This document shows, in pieces, positions 18,776 through 28,219 of a stretch of 64,000 bases of DNA. Every line of letters starts with the position of its first letter. Position 1 is the first letter of the stretch. The DNA is from Desulfobacteraceae bacterium (GTDB lineage: Bacteria > Desulfobacterota > Desulfobacteria > Desulfobacterales > SKZT01): assembly GCA_011389745.1 (NCBI GenBank), contig JAABTQ010000002.1, forward strand, positions 62,001 to 126,000. The letters run 5' to 3'. Made by a program: the position numbers and the translations under genes. Below the pieces are notes generated by a model. It saw nothing but the letters and a program-made list of their open reading frames with translations. It did no database searches and was not told the origin of the DNA.

Positions 18776-19360
18776 ATGCCGTTAAATAATGCAATAATAA
18801 ACAACAGCAGAAGGTCTTTTTTAAAAGTTATTGCGGGACTGGGACTTACAATAAGTATTCCATACCAGGCCGCAGCTTTTATGAATGATCGACAATTATT
18901 TTTAAGCGAAAACAAACCGGACCCATCCGGAAAATCGGATATAAAGGAGCTGAATGCGATGGATAAAGTGGTTAAAAGCGACGACGAATGGCGCAAAATA
19001 TTAACACCGGAGCAGTTCCAGGTCACCCGTAAAAAAGGAACGGAACCTGCGTTTTCAGGCAAGTATAATGATTTCAAGGAAAAAGGAACCTATGTCTGTG
19101 TCTGTTGCGACAATCCGTTGTTCAGTTCCGAGGCCAAGTTCGACTCCGGAACCGGCTGGCCTAGTTTTTTTAAACCCATTTCAGAAAACGCTGTTCGCAC
19201 CGAAGCCGATTACAAGCTGTTTATGAAACGCACCGAAGTGCTTTGCAAACGTTGCGACGCCCATTTAGGCCATGTGTTCGAAGATGGCCCAAAGCCCACC
19301 GGTCTGAGATATTGCATGAATTCCATAGCCTTAAATTTTGTGGCGCATGAAGAAAAATAA
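18776..19360 (+). CDS. msrB: Tat-exported peptide-methionine (R)-S-oxide reductase
   Basis: A 194-residue protein that reduces methionine-R-sulfoxide in proteins. The N-terminus has a twin-arginine signal (SRRSFLK, residues 11-17, then a hydrophobic stretch), so it should act outside the cytoplasm. The MsrB domain starts near residue 65; structural zinc ligands are C108, C111, C157 and C160 and the catalytic cysteine is C180 in GLRYCMNS. The usual resolving cysteine position in SGTGWPSF holds threonine, so recycling must use another cysteine or an external thiol. ATG follows AAAAAGGAG. Confidence 0.88.
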   Translation: MPLNNAIINNSRRSFLKVIAGLGLTISIPYQAAAFMNDRQLFLSENKPDPSGKSDIKELNAMDKVVKSDDEWRKILTPEQFQVTRKKGTEPAFSGKYNDFKEKGTYVCVCCDNPLFSSEAKFDSGTGWPSFFKPISENAVRTEADYKLFMKRTEVLCKRCDAHLGHVFEDGPKPTGLRYCMNSIALNFVAHEEK

Positions 19361-19450
19361 TTTTTGAAAAAAAATAAGACCCTTCGATAAACAAATATAA
19401 GCGCCGCCGGAAATGATCATGTTTCAAACCTTTTAAACGAGGGGGTAATT

Positions 19451-19873
19451 ATGAAAAATAAAGTAATCCTATCTGCAATATTGGCCGTCGCCTTTATTTT
19501 TGCGTTTGGAAGTCTGTCCTGGGCGGATAGTTACAGATCCGAGCGCCACTACTATTATGGGGATAAATATAGCCCCAGGTACGATCATAAGCCACCCAGG
19601 CTTTACCAGAAAAATCACTATAAAAAACATGAACCAAATTCTTATTCCCGGACATACGAGCGCCATCGTCCTCGCGGTCGGGATATCCACGTATACAATA
19701 ATTATGTTCATGTATATAATGAACGTCCGCGACATATTTACAAAAAAAGGCATCCTGCTTACTATAACCGATATCGTTCATATGGGCCTTCATACCCACG
19801 AAGCGGTTTTTATTTCGGAACCTCAATAGATGAACCTGGGCTTTCCATGGCCTTTTCGATAATGGGAAGATAA
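19451..19873 (+). CDS. Secreted Tyr/His/Arg-rich low-complexity protein
   Basis: A 140-residue protein with a signal peptide (cleavage after SWA, about residue 25). The mature part is strongly basic and rich in tyrosine, histidine and arginine (RHYYYGDKYSPRYDHK, YNNYVHVYNERPRH), ending in a short hydrophobic tail. GAGGGGG precedes the ATG. No family was recognised; metal binding or envelope association is possible from composition only. Confidence 0.6.
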   Translation: MKNKVILSAILAVAFIFAFGSLSWADSYRSERHYYYGDKYSPRYDHKPPRLYQKNHYKKHEPNSYSRTYERHRPRGRDIHVYNNYVHVYNERPRHIYKKRHPAYYNRYRSYGPSYPRSGFYFGTSIDEPGLSMAFSIMGR

Positions 19874-19876
19874 CAA

Positions 19877-22800
19877 TCAAACCGTAACGATGTTTTCTAC
19901 TTTTTTTACCGTGAGTGTTACCGCCCCCCAGTCCTGGTCGACCATACCGGTAAGGATATACGGGCGGCCACGGTCAAGGATATGACAGAAGCGTTTGTAA
20001 GCTTCGGGGAAAAAAGTGGTTTCAACGATGCCGGTGTCGTCTTCAAAGGTCAAAAACTCCATGGGATCGCCATGTTTGGTATGAACTGTTTTTCCGGTAA
20101 TGAGCCACCCGGCAAAACGAATTTGTTTATTGATAAATTGTGGAATTTGCCGCGCCTTGATGATACCTGAATTTTTTAAGACATGGTCATACAAAGTCAT
20201 GGGATGGCGGTCGCACAAAAAACCGAGGACAGCAAACTCACGTCGAAGCCTTGCCTGTTTGTTTTCCGGCGGAAATAGCGGCAACGGAATGTCGTTTGTA
20301 TTCTGACCCGAAAAAAGAGAGTATGCAGGCAATTTTTGATTATTTAACCTGAGCCGGGCGGAAAACTCCCAAAGAAGAGCCGCCCGGCTTTGTTTTTCCT
20401 GCAATTGATCCAGGGCGCCGCAGTGGATCAAGGCCCTCACCTCGGGTTCATCCGGACAGACCCGGTCCAAAAAATCATTCAAACTTGAAAAAGCGGTTTT
20501 TTTACGTTCCGAAACAATGTTGTCCCTTGTTTTTCCTGAAAGGGTTTTGATTGAAAGAAACCCCACACGGATAGCATCTTTATGGCCGATCCATCTAATT
20601 TCGCTTTGGTTGACATCCGGAGGAAGCACTTTCAACCCCAGGCGGCGGGATTCGGAAACATAGGCAAACGTGCTGTAGAAACCACCCTGGTTGCTGATCA
20701 CCGCGGCCATGAATTCCGAGGGAAAATGAACTTTAAGATAAGCAGCCTGGAATGACACCCGGGCGTAGGATGCACTGTGGGGTTTGCAGAAAGAATACCC
20801 GCTGAAACTCATCATCATATCCCATACGGCTGCAATCTGGTCCTCTGTCACACCGCGAACCCTGGCGCCGTTGACAAACCTGTTGTAATAATCTTGCAGG
20901 TGATGCTCACGATCTTTTTTGGACATGATTTTTCTGAGGCCGTCGGCTTCGGTGTGTGAAAAGCCGGCCAGGGATACGGCCACTTTTGAAACATCCTCCT
21001 GATAAACCATGATACCGAAGGTTTCGGCTAAAACGTCTTCCAGAAACGGATGAATCGGGTCCCAGGAACCCCCGTGAAGACGCCGGATATATTCCCGGAT
21101 AAAATCATTTGCTGCCGGACGGATAATGCTGCTGTGGATAACAAGGTGTTCGAAATCACCGACGCCGGATTTTTGCTGAAGAAGCCGCATGGCCGGACTT
21201 TCAATATAAAAGCATCCCATGGTGCGGCCATGGGCCACTGATTCCTGGGTATCAAAGTCATCTTCAGGTTCCCATCCGATCTCCTCAAATTGATGCCCGT
21301 TTTTCAGGACATTGTCGATGGCATCCCTGATCACCCCCAGACTGCGATTTCCCAGAAGATCGATTTTGACAAGTCCTGCATCCTCGACAGCATCTTTTTC
21401 CCACTGGATAATGGGCACACCTTTTGCCGCTTTTTCCACCGGCACGTATTCATGGATAGGCCGGGGCGTAATTATCACACCCCCGGGATGTACTGAAAGA
21501 TACCTCGGAACACCTATAATCTGCTGAGCGATCTGGATAATCTCCGGCCATGGTTCCAAAAAATCAAGGTGTTTTAATCTTGGAAGTTTTTTCAAGCGAC
21601 CAAAGAGATCCTCTTCCGTATTGCTCCCGGACCAGAACCATGGGAGCCGTTTGGAAACGCTGCCGATTTCTGCATTGGTGAGCCCGAAAACCCTTGCGAC
21701 TTCCCGAATGGCCATCCGGGGCTTGAATGTCACATGGTTGCACACCATGGCCGCGTGGTCTTGAAATTGCCCCAGCACATTTTTCAATACCTGATCGCGT
21801 TCATCCCAGGCAAAATCCACATCAATATCCGGCGCATCCTTGCGGCCCGGATTCAGGAACCTTTCAAAATAAAGATTGTGTTTGACAGGACATACATTGG
21901 TGATACCAAGACAGTAAGCCACGATAGATGCCGCGCCTGAACCCCGGCCACAGATTCGCGGACTTTTTTTGACAATATCCCTGACAATAAGAAAATAAGA
22001 TGAAAAACCCATTTGGGAGATGATTTTCAACTCGTGCTCGATCCGGTCCACCACGGGCTCGGAAAGTTCTCCGCCGTACCGAGTCTGGGCGCCGTCATAT
22101 GTCAATTCTTTCAACTCCTGACCGGCGTTTTTGCCTTTTCGGCTCTCCCAGGGCGGCATCACCAAACCGAAATCAGGTCCCGTAAATGTCAGCCGTTCGG
22201 AAAGGATAATGGTTTGACTAAGCGCTTCGGGGCATATGCAAAACCGTCGCTCGTATTCTTCCGGCGCAGCAAACCAGGCATTTCTCGGAGCAACTTCAGT
22301 CGGTGAAAGGCGGGAAAGGGATGTGTTTTTATCGATAGCCCGCAAATACCGATGCACCAGGTGGTTTTCGGGTTGAAGAAAAAAACTTCCGGGCGTTGCC
22401 ACAAGGGAAATACCCAGATTTTTTGCTGTTTTTCTTAAAGGATGCTCTCCATGAAGGGGGTTCCGGGGCATGGATGCAAACACGTTGACTCCGGCCTCGT
22501 GCCAGGTTTGAAGCAGTTCCGGATTTCGCGTAAGTACGATGATCCCTTTTGAAAATTTTGGAATCATATCTTTTAAACAAAAAATATAATTTTCACCCAT
22601 ATGCCGGCAGGTCAGAAGCCTGCAAAGGTTTCGATATCCATCCTCGTTTTCCACCAGACAAACAACTCTTGCACGGGTTTCCGGATCAGTGATTTCCGCA
22701 CCTATGATGGGTTTGATTCCTTCACGCCTGCATGCCGCCAAAAAAGGCCACAGCCCGTAAAGATTATCGGTATCGGTCAAGGCCAGTCTTGGATAGCCCA

Positions 22801-22891
22801 TGTTTCGGGCGGCTTTGCACAAGTCCTGAACCGATGACGTTCCCCACATAAGTGAAAAATGGGAGCGAACCGTTAAAGGTATCATTGACAT
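19877..22891 (-). CDS. dnaE2: Error-prone DNA polymerase III alpha-type subunit (DnaE2-like)
   Basis: A 1004-residue family C polymerase, shorter than the replicative DnaE and close to the DnaE2 length. A PHP domain starts the protein (SHFSLMWG, LALTDTDNLYG); the catalytic aspartates are in PDIDVDFAWDERD; GRGSGAASIVAYCLGI and SVHPGG are typical palm and finger strings; an OB-fold ends the protein. In other bacteria it works with ImuA/ImuB in SOS-induced translesion synthesis; neither is near here. Its 3' end lies 3 bases from the convergent low-complexity gene. Confidence 0.87.
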   Translation of the reverse strand: MSMIPLTVRSHFSLMWGTSSVQDLCKAARNMGYPRLALTDTDNLYGLWPFLAACRREGIKPIIGAEITDPETRARVVCLVENEDGYRNLCRLLTCRHMGENYIFCLKDMIPKFSKGIIVLTRNPELLQTWHEAGVNVFASMPRNPLHGEHPLRKTAKNLGISLVATPGSFFLQPENHLVHRYLRAIDKNTSLSRLSPTEVAPRNAWFAAPEEYERRFCICPEALSQTIILSERLTFTGPDFGLVMPPWESRKGKNAGQELKELTYDGAQTRYGGELSEPVVDRIEHELKIISQMGFSSYFLIVRDIVKKSPRICGRGSGAASIVAYCLGITNVCPVKHNLYFERFLNPGRKDAPDIDVDFAWDERDQVLKNVLGQFQDHAAMVCNHVTFKPRMAIREVARVFGLTNAEIGSVSKRLPWFWSGSNTEEDLFGRLKKLPRLKHLDFLEPWPEIIQIAQQIIGVPRYLSVHPGGVIITPRPIHEYVPVEKAAKGVPIIQWEKDAVEDAGLVKIDLLGNRSLGVIRDAIDNVLKNGHQFEEIGWEPEDDFDTQESVAHGRTMGCFYIESPAMRLLQQKSGVGDFEHLVIHSSIIRPAANDFIREYIRRLHGGSWDPIHPFLEDVLAETFGIMVYQEDVSKVAVSLAGFSHTEADGLRKIMSKKDREHHLQDYYNRFVNGARVRGVTEDQIAAVWDMMMSFSGYSFCKPHSASYARVSFQAAYLKVHFPSEFMAAVISNQGGFYSTFAYVSESRRLGLKVLPPDVNQSEIRWIGHKDAIRVGFLSIKTLSGKTRDNIVSERKKTAFSSLNDFLDRVCPDEPEVRALIHCGALDQLQEKQSRAALLWEFSARLRLNNQKLPAYSLFSGQNTNDIPLPLFPPENKQARLRREFAVLGFLCDRHPMTLYDHVLKNSGIIKARQIPQFINKQIRFAGWLITGKTVHTKHGDPMEFLTFEDDTGIVETTFFPEAYKRFCHILDRGRPYILTGMVDQDWGAVTLTVKKVENIVTV

Positions 22892-23084
22892 GGAATTTTA
22901 ACTTTCGGTGGAAAAAAGACGCAGGAAAAATTCATTTAACATGCTGAAATAATTTTTGGTTTATAATTTGAAGAGTCATTTCGGATTGTCTAAAGGTTTC
23001 TTTGACAAGAAAAAACACAACCACAGAAAGGACTCAAACTGAATTTAACAACCATACAAATGAAATGCAACAGGATTCAGATAG

Positions 23085-23190
23085 GATCTCGACAGTCCAA
23101 AGTTCTCCGTCATGCCGGACTTGATCCGGCATCCAGAAAAACCAACTCCTTGAATCCACCTGGATTGCGGCCTTCGCCGGAATGACGATA
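23085..23190. repeat. Family B dispersed repeat
   Basis: The stretch contains GTCATGCCGGACTTGATCC GGCATCC and, 60 bases later, GCGGCCTTCGCCGGAATGAC, the ends of a known type of imperfect palindrome around CCGGCGAAGGCCGG. A further degenerate piece (GCATGCCGGATCGAATTCGG) is at about 23421. The gap from 22892 to 23565 holds no gene that I can support. Confidence 0.6.
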
Positions 23191-23565
23191 CAAAAAATTT
23201 GATAATAATTGATCTCAGGTAAATACGAGAACTTAAGACTGTCAAGATAGGATAAACAGAGCGTTTAATTCATCTCTCCGGCCGAACTTCCCCACCAGTC
23301 AATCAATGAAATGAACTTGACATTCCTAACCGATATAGATAAATGTGCAACATAATTCACCATTGCATGCACCTTTCCGTCATTTTGTCGGACTCTTGAA
23401 TTCAAAAGAAACATTTAGCCGCATGCCGGATCGAATTCGGTATGACTAAAGAGATCATTTTCATAATAGTACTTGAACGAAAAGATTATAATCCCCTCCC
23501 CCAGCCAATCCCACTGGGAGGGGAGTTTTCGTTCAAGCAGGAATTGGAAAGGATTCGGAGGAGGC

Positions 23566-24684
23566 ATGAAACTCCCTTCAGCCATCGCCGCCTTGTTCGT
23601 ATATATTATCGTGTCGTTACCGGATTGCGCCTATCCCATGGTTTTGCCGTCGAGTGACCGATCACAGGAAGCTATCAATCGTGTGAAGCCGCTGCTTGAA
23701 GATGAACTTATTGAGCATGGCATGAAATGGGGTGCGCCTGTTTATATTCGGATATTTAAAGAGGAGAAACTCCTGGAATTATGGGTAAAGCGGTCAGACC
23801 GATTCATCTTTTTCAAAGCTTATGAAGTTTGTAATTACGGTCCCAATGGAGTGGGTCCTAAAGTCAGACAGGGCGACATGAGTGCACCGGAAGGTTTTTA
23901 CCTTGTGACGGCATCCAGCATGAACCCCAATTCAAATTTCCACTTATCCTTTAATATCGGTTATCCAAACGAGTATGATAAGGCTCATGGATGGACAGGC
24001 AGTGCCATCATGGTTCATGGCAGGTGCAAATCCTGGGGATGCTATGCATTATCTGATGAAGATATCGAAGAGGTTTATGCACTTGTGGATGCAGGGCTTA
24101 GGCATGGGCAGGCAGGCGTACCCGTGCACATATTTCCGTTTCGCATGACCCATGAGAAAATGCGAAGGTATCATGGCCATTCATGGGAATGGTTTTGGAA
24201 GAATCTTAAGATTGGTCATGACATGTTTGAGCAAGACGGATATCGTCCGCCACAAGCAATGGTTCAAAACAATAAATATGTGTTCAGGCAAAGCTTAGAT
24301 GGTGGCTATGACTTTGACCGCGCCGGTGTTAATGAACTTAACGGGCACATCAAAGCAACGGCATGGTTCGTGCCCGCTGAAAAAAGATATTTCCGGCAAT
24401 ATTTCAAGGATGATTTGTACAAGGTACTTGAACCATATTCCGAGGAGTATCACTTGATGATTGAGCCGATAAATCAGAAATATTCACATAACATGATTGT
24501 GGTGCGGGACCGATTCGGTAGAGCACTTGAGGTGGTGATAGAAGAAAAAACTGAGTGGCGCCCGATTGAAAATACACCCAGTGCCTTTCAACGCTTAATT
24601 AGTCAGGTGCAGGCGTATTATTTTAAAAAAAGCAGTTCCGATAATCCTGTCTTTGCTGAAAAGAAACTTTTCAAAACCCCATGA
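23566..24684 (+). CDS. YafK-type L,D-transpeptidase family protein
   Basis: 372 residues from the ATG at 23566, chosen because GGAGGAGGC precedes it and it opens a signal peptide (LPSAIAALFVYIIVSLPDCAYP). A longer frame opens at 23473 but lacks a signal at its end. The catalytic domain shows the YkuD motif IMVHGRCKSWGCYAL with the active cysteine in SWGCYA. YafK-like members act on peptidoglycan cross-links or on lipoprotein attachment in the periplasm. The C-terminal 150 residues are not recognised. Confidence 0.82.
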   Translation: MKLPSAIAALFVYIIVSLPDCAYPMVLPSSDRSQEAINRVKPLLEDELIEHGMKWGAPVYIRIFKEEKLLELWVKRSDRFIFFKAYEVCNYGPNGVGPKVRQGDMSAPEGFYLVTASSMNPNSNFHLSFNIGYPNEYDKAHGWTGSAIMVHGRCKSWGCYALSDEDIEEVYALVDAGLRHGQAGVPVHIFPFRMTHEKMRRYHGHSWEWFWKNLKIGHDMFEQDGYRPPQAMVQNNKYVFRQSLDGGYDFDRAGVNELNGHIKATAWFVPAEKRYFRQYFKDDLYKVLEPYSEEYHLMIEPINQKYSHNMIVVRDRFGRALEVVIEEKTEWRPIENTPSAFQRLISQVQAYYFKKSSSDNPVFAEKKLFKTP

Positions 24685-24774
24685 ATTCCCCGTTTTCAAA
24701 GAGATTTTGTAAATAATACCCTTTATCATTAGAGTGTAACCTGTTTGTGTGAAAAGACTTGTGCTCAATTGTAG

Positions 24775-24792
24775 GTGCGAATTCATTCGCAC
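24775..24792. repeat. Short perfect palindrome
   Basis: GTGCGAATTCATTCGCAC forms an 8-bp stem with a 2-base centre. A second inverted repeat (CCCCCAG at 24834, CTGGGGG at 24852) follows. Both lie in the non-coding interval after the transpeptidase gene. Confidence 0.5.
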
Positions 24793-24861
24793 AATGTGAA
24801 CCCCCGTTGTCCATTATAGAGTCTATGCCCGTTCCCCCAGGAAAAAAGTTGCTGGGGGCCT

Positions 24862-25089
24862 CTAAATGAGCTGACCCAAAAAGCTATTGCTAAAGAGTGC
24901 GCTGATTGGATTCGTCGAAAAGTGCGATTCAAGTCCAATCGCGGAAACTTTCCGATGCAGCAATTCGCCTGTGTGGAAAATGGCAGAGAAACGGCTGCTT
25001 ATCTTCCTCTCAATGGTTTTACCGCTGTTGATTTAGGATACCAGAAAGGAAATGCATATCCAATTTTGTCAACAGACTGCTCTGCTTAA
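24862..25089 (+). pseudogene. C-terminal remnant of a helicase/PLD-type protein
   Basis: An open stretch without a start reads LTQKAIAKECADWIRRK, then FPMQQFACVEN and LNGFTAVDLGYQKGN before TAA. From memory this resembles the tail of SNF2/PLD-type helicase proteins that sit immediately before DUF4391 genes. The DUF4391 remnant directly downstream supports that identity. No upstream part is left. Confidence 0.45.
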
Positions 25090-25158
25090 TCAGATCAGCG
25101 GATTGGATGATTTTGAATTGATAGGCTTTCTGGTAATCCGGAAGGAAGCTCATCAATA

Positions 25159-25723
25159 ATGTTTGTCTATCCGCAGCAGTCTCTGGTTGGTCGTATCATG
25201 CCCAAAAATATGATATACCAAAATATCCGGGTATCTACTGCCATAAAGAACCAATTTGTTTCTCAGGTCAAAGAGATTGTATGGAAATATAAGCTGTCCG
25301 AAAATAAGATCAACCTGTCTCCCAAAGAAGGTGTGGCGGAAATTCAGGTTTTTGAAATCACGCTTAAAACCCCTGATCTTAGCCAGAATGTCTTGAAGAT
25401 TATAGACAAGGCCATCGCCTTATCCCATATTTTACCGTCTTTGTTATCAGGAAAGCATCAACTGTATTGCTGCTTACAAGCATCCGTCAGGAAGTGATGC
25501 CCGCAAGTGGGTCATGGGAGATTATTTTGAAACCGGATGGGATCATTGCCAAACACCGAAAAAGCCTCTTTTTGTGGCCACAACTGGCCCCAAAGCCGTA
25601 AACGATAGGATCGACATCATCAGTGTCAGTTATAAACAGGCGGTTATGGCGATGCTGTCACAAATACGCCTGGCCCGGCAGGATGGCTGGGTGAGCACAT
25701 CGCGTGAAGCCGGGATTTTTTAG
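25159..25723 (+). pseudogene. DUF4391 protein, frameshifted
   Basis: The first frame (25159-25497) reads YPQQSLVGRIMPKNMIYQN, then IVWKYKLSENKINLSP and EIQVFEITLKT, typical of DUF4391. Near 25450 the match moves to another frame (KWVMGDYFETGW...PLFVATT) that ends at 25723, so the gene carries a frameshift and a degraded C-terminus. DUF4391 genes accompany restriction-modification-like or defence helicase loci. The following 260 bases hold no recognisable gene. Confidence 0.6.
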
Positions 25724-25986
25724 CTCCGGATCATGAAAGATAAAATCTGCGAAAAGGGTTAAGCATGGATCACTTAGGCACCATTTCGTAAAGGCCGACT
25801 GCAGAAGATTCAAGCCGACAAAGGCGCCATTGCAAAAATATTCATTTTGATCTCCGTGGGTTTGGGCTGGTTTCACAGCAAATACCGGCTGCTGTTTATC
25901 GTCGTTTAATGATTTTTTATTGAAACTGCCAGATGACGAAAGACTCTCTTAAAATGTCTTCCATCACATTTCTTTCCCTCAAATTT

Positions 25987-26415
25987 TCAAACAGGTTTAT
26001 CGGTATATCTGATTTCATTTTCCCTACACCATTCTTTAAGAGCGGCTTTCTGTCGCTCATCTTCAAATCTGTACCACTTATCCAAAAAACCTTTTTTCTC
26101 TAAAAGCTCTTTATATCTTGAATACGCACCTTTCCGCCTAAAAATCGAGTAGACCCTGTCTATCTGTTCGGGTAAATATTGTGATGTGAATTCAATTACA
26201 AGAGGCTTCCCAAGACCAAGGTCGTTTTTATGGGGGATAGAAATGTATTTATCGGGATCCTCAATGTCTTCAGGAAGGTCGTCCTCCGAGTCTCCCAATT
26301 CGGATATACAGAATATTTCGCCGGTTTCCCTGCACAGGATGGCGGAATGTGAAAACATTTGATCATTGCTGACATAGCAGAATGCAAGTTCAATATCCTC
26401 GAAGGAAATATCCAT
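25987..26415 (-). CDS. UPF0158 family protein
   Basis: About 142 residues from the ATG at 26415 (an in-frame TTG at 26445 adds ten). Family marks are YISIPHKNDLG, the helix RKGAYSRYKELLEKKG and LDKWYRFEDER...ALKEWCRENEI. Function is unknown; members are small cytoplasmic proteins often found in accessory regions. Confidence 0.7.
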   Translation of the reverse strand: MDISFEDIELAFCYVSNDQMFSHSAILCRETGEIFCISELGDSEDDLPEDIEDPDKYISIPHKNDLGLGKPLVIEFTSQYLPEQIDRVYSIFRRKGAYSRYKELLEKKGFLDKWYRFEDERQKAALKEWCRENEIRYTDKPV

Positions 26416-26664
26416 GATTTGCTCACTTTTTCCGTAAATTCTCAAAAAGGCAAAGTTGCTGCTTTTTAGACAGTCAACCCTGGATTCCGGGTAATCTCTT
26501 CACGTCATTTGATTTCTCAGGGTAACGGTTCCTTCGTTGGGTAGTGGTTTTCGGTGCCTGATCCACTGGCATTTTCGACTTTTAGGCGTTCTAAACCCTT
26601 TTTCTTTATGCGAACTCTTAATAATTGGGTTCTTTTGTAAAAATCCTGCAAATTCTGAATGTCC

Positions 26665-27132
26665 CTAAGTACTTTCTGTATTTTCGTCATTTTCCAATGC
26701 CTCAATATCCGCAAGATCCTGCTTTGAATTTCTGAACCGTTTCAACCAAATTAAATCTTCACGATTCGCAATACATACCACCCCGAATTCGGTCTCCTCG
26801 ATGAAAGCATTTTTGATTATTTCTCTATGCCTTTCTTCATTACCTTCAAGCAAGTCTATTGAAAGTGAATCTTCCCCTTCAATCTTTGTCAGTCTGTGAA
26901 GGGTAATATTTGTATTCTTAAAAGTCCAGGTGGCAGCTTCAAATATATAACCCGTTTTTTTTAAAATGGATTTGAGATGGTCAATGTCTTCAGAAAGAAT
27001 CAAAAAATCTATATCTTTTGTATACCGTGGCTGGGTATGAAATGATAATGCAATACCGCCGACAACAACATGTGAAATGTTTGCCTCGTTTAATTTTTTA
27101 ATTATGGAAAAGAATTCGTCATATATATTCAT
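26665..27132 (-). CDS. Nucleotidyltransferase-fold protein (AbiEii/DUF6036-like)
   Basis: A 155-residue protein with the minimal nucleotidyltransferase pattern: VVVGGIALSFHTQPRYTKDIDFLI, where G-G and D-I-D are the phosphate and metal sites, and a third acidic strand LSIDLLEG. This matches AbiEii-type toxins or MNT-like partners of toxin-antitoxin systems. No clear antitoxin partner is adjacent; a short overlapping frame (26517-26690) is basic and unassigned. It may be an orphan of a degraded module. Confidence 0.7.
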   Translation of the reverse strand: MNIYDEFFSIIKKLNEANISHVVVGGIALSFHTQPRYTKDIDFLILSEDIDHLKSILKKTGYIFEAATWTFKNTNITLHRLTKIEGEDSLSIDLLEGNEERHREIIKNAFIEETEFGVVCIANREDLIWLKRFRNSKQDLADIEALENDENTEST

Positions 27133-27195
27133 AATCTTATAGCCGAATTTTTAATGTTTCATACTGCCTGTGCGTGAAATTTTTTTAATAACAGC

Positions 27196-27450
27196 TTAAT
27201 TTATCTCTTTTTGAATTTCTTTCACCACCTGGTGAACATCAGGAAGGCATCACCTGCCTTTGGGATTTTTTTCTTTGCAATTGCAGCCACCGGATTTTTT
27301 TTCAGCTATGATCTTTTCGATAATTTTGGAATAACCATTATTCTTGACATCCGACTCAATGTCTTTTCTTTTATATTGAAAGCAATAGCATACCAAATCA
27401 TCGTTTTTAAAAGTACCTTCTTTTATGATTTTTGAACTGATAGTCTTCAT
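27196..27450 (-). CDS. Candidate selenoprotein: BFD/CopZ-like [2Fe-2S] protein with in-frame TGA
   Basis: An 84-residue protein if the TGA at 27250-27252 is read as selenocysteine (residue 67). Visible cysteines are DDLVCYCFQY and GGCNCKEKNPKGR, followed by TGA, then TGC (Cys) and LPDVHQVVKEIQ up to TAA. In the BFD-like domain of CopZ-type metallochaperones the last two ligands are the CC of NPxGRCC; here the first of that pair is exactly the TGA codon. A hairpin with SECIS-like geometry follows. Termination at TGA would remove two ligands. Seen: the motif and reading frame. Inferred: Sec insertion. The ribosome binding site is weak. Confidence 0.65.
27221..27252 (-). promoter_or_regulatory. 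Candidate bacterial SECIS hairpin
   Basis: On the minus strand the TGA (27252-27250) is followed after 13 bases by TTCACC (27236-27231), loop AGGT (27230-27227) and GGTGAA (27226-27221), a perfect 6-bp stem. The loop begins 19 bases after the TGA and has G in its second position, which fits the published bacterial SECIS consensus (small apical loop, G in the first two positions, 16-37 bases from the UGA). Confidence 0.55.
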
Positions 27451-27719
27451 GTATTTTCAGGAAACCTAATTTTTAAACGAGACCTGGATGAAAAGGTTGA
27501 ACTTGACCACTTTCAGCATCTATGAAAATGGATAACAAATTTATTTTAAGATTGTAAAGATGTAATTATCGGATATTTTGGGAGAAGTTTGTTTGATTGA
27601 ATATTGATTTTCAATATTCGCCCTGATTTTAGCAACATTTAGCAAGATATTACCTTTCCAGGCACTGTATTAGCTTGAGCACTTCCTCATACCAAATTGA
27701 GCGTATTTTTTCCGAAGGC

Positions 27720-27792
27720 ATTCGTCATTCCGGCGAAAGCCGGAATCCACGAAATGGCACCCCAACCTGGATACCGGCCTTCGCCGGTCAAA
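27720..27792. repeat. Family B dispersed repeat
   Basis: TCATTCCGGCGAAAGCCGG AATCC at the left end and ACCGGCCTTCGCCGG at the right end form an imperfect palindrome about 70 bp long. It sits directly against the BadF-type activator remnant, as if inserted into it. Confidence 0.65.
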
Positions 27793-27807
27793 AACCCTTG
27801 TATGTGT

Positions 27808-27909
27808 CAGCTTCTTGCTGAGAGACTGGGTCGAAACGTTATAACGCCGGAAGATCCTCAAATGACCGGGGCATTGGGCGCAGCACTTTTAGCCATGGAA
27901 AAACATTAA
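27808..27909 (+). pseudogene. C-terminal remnant of a BadF/HgdC-type ATPase activator
   Basis: An open stretch reads QLLAERLGRNVITPEDPQ, then MTGALGAALLAMEKH and a stop. This is the conserved end of 2-hydroxyacyl-CoA dehydratase or benzoyl-CoA reductase activator ATPases (PQxxGALGAAL). The remainder is missing, replaced upstream by a family B repeat. Confidence 0.65.
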
Positions 27910-27970
27910 AAAATGCCAAATAACATAACAAACAGACTGCAGGAGGTGGTTTTGAGATGAAGCAGACACT

Positions 27971-28219
27971 TTGCACTCAATTGCTAAAAAGGTAAGAAAA
28001 TTTTTAACATCATCAGCAGAAATCAAGCTGCGGGTACACCTGGCATACTTTGAGAAAGATGACGTTCTTCATCTTACTATATCGGATGAACCAGAAGCGG
28101 GCAGTGTTGAGGTTAGCCCAAATATTACGGCGGAACTCAATGCAAATGGGGAATTGATTGGTATTGAGATCCTAAGTGCGAGCACCTTCATCAGAGATTC
28201 TTTGCTCGAGAGTGTTTAG
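27971..28219 (+). CDS. DUF2283 family small protein
   Basis: About 82 residues read from a TTG. The DUF2283 pattern is clear: YFEKDDVLHLTISDEPEAGS, then VEVSPNITAELNANGELI and GIEILSAS. The start is uncertain: a strong AGGAGGTGG lies before the ATG at 27958, but that frame stops after 12 codons, so a small frameshift may exist near 27970-27990. DUF2283 genes often lie next to toxin-antitoxin genes. Confidence 0.6.
   Translation: MHSIAKKVRKFLTSSAEIKLRVHLAYFEKDDVLHLTISDEPEAGSVEVSPNITAELNANGELIGIEILSASTFIRDSLLESV

Noticed and set aside
25658-25876. Minus-strand 72-codon frame after the DUF4391 remnant
   Set aside because: It partly opposes the DUF4391 tail and shows no recognisable motif.
26517-26690. 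Short basic frame overlapping the end of the nucleotidyltransferase gene
   Set aside because: It starts at an ATG overlapping the upstream stop, but it has no family marks or ribosome binding site and ends in low-complexity sequence.
27958-27996. Short ATG frame after AGGAGGTGG before DUF2283
   Set aside because: It stops after 12 codons; it more likely marks a damaged start of the DUF2283 gene than a separate peptide.
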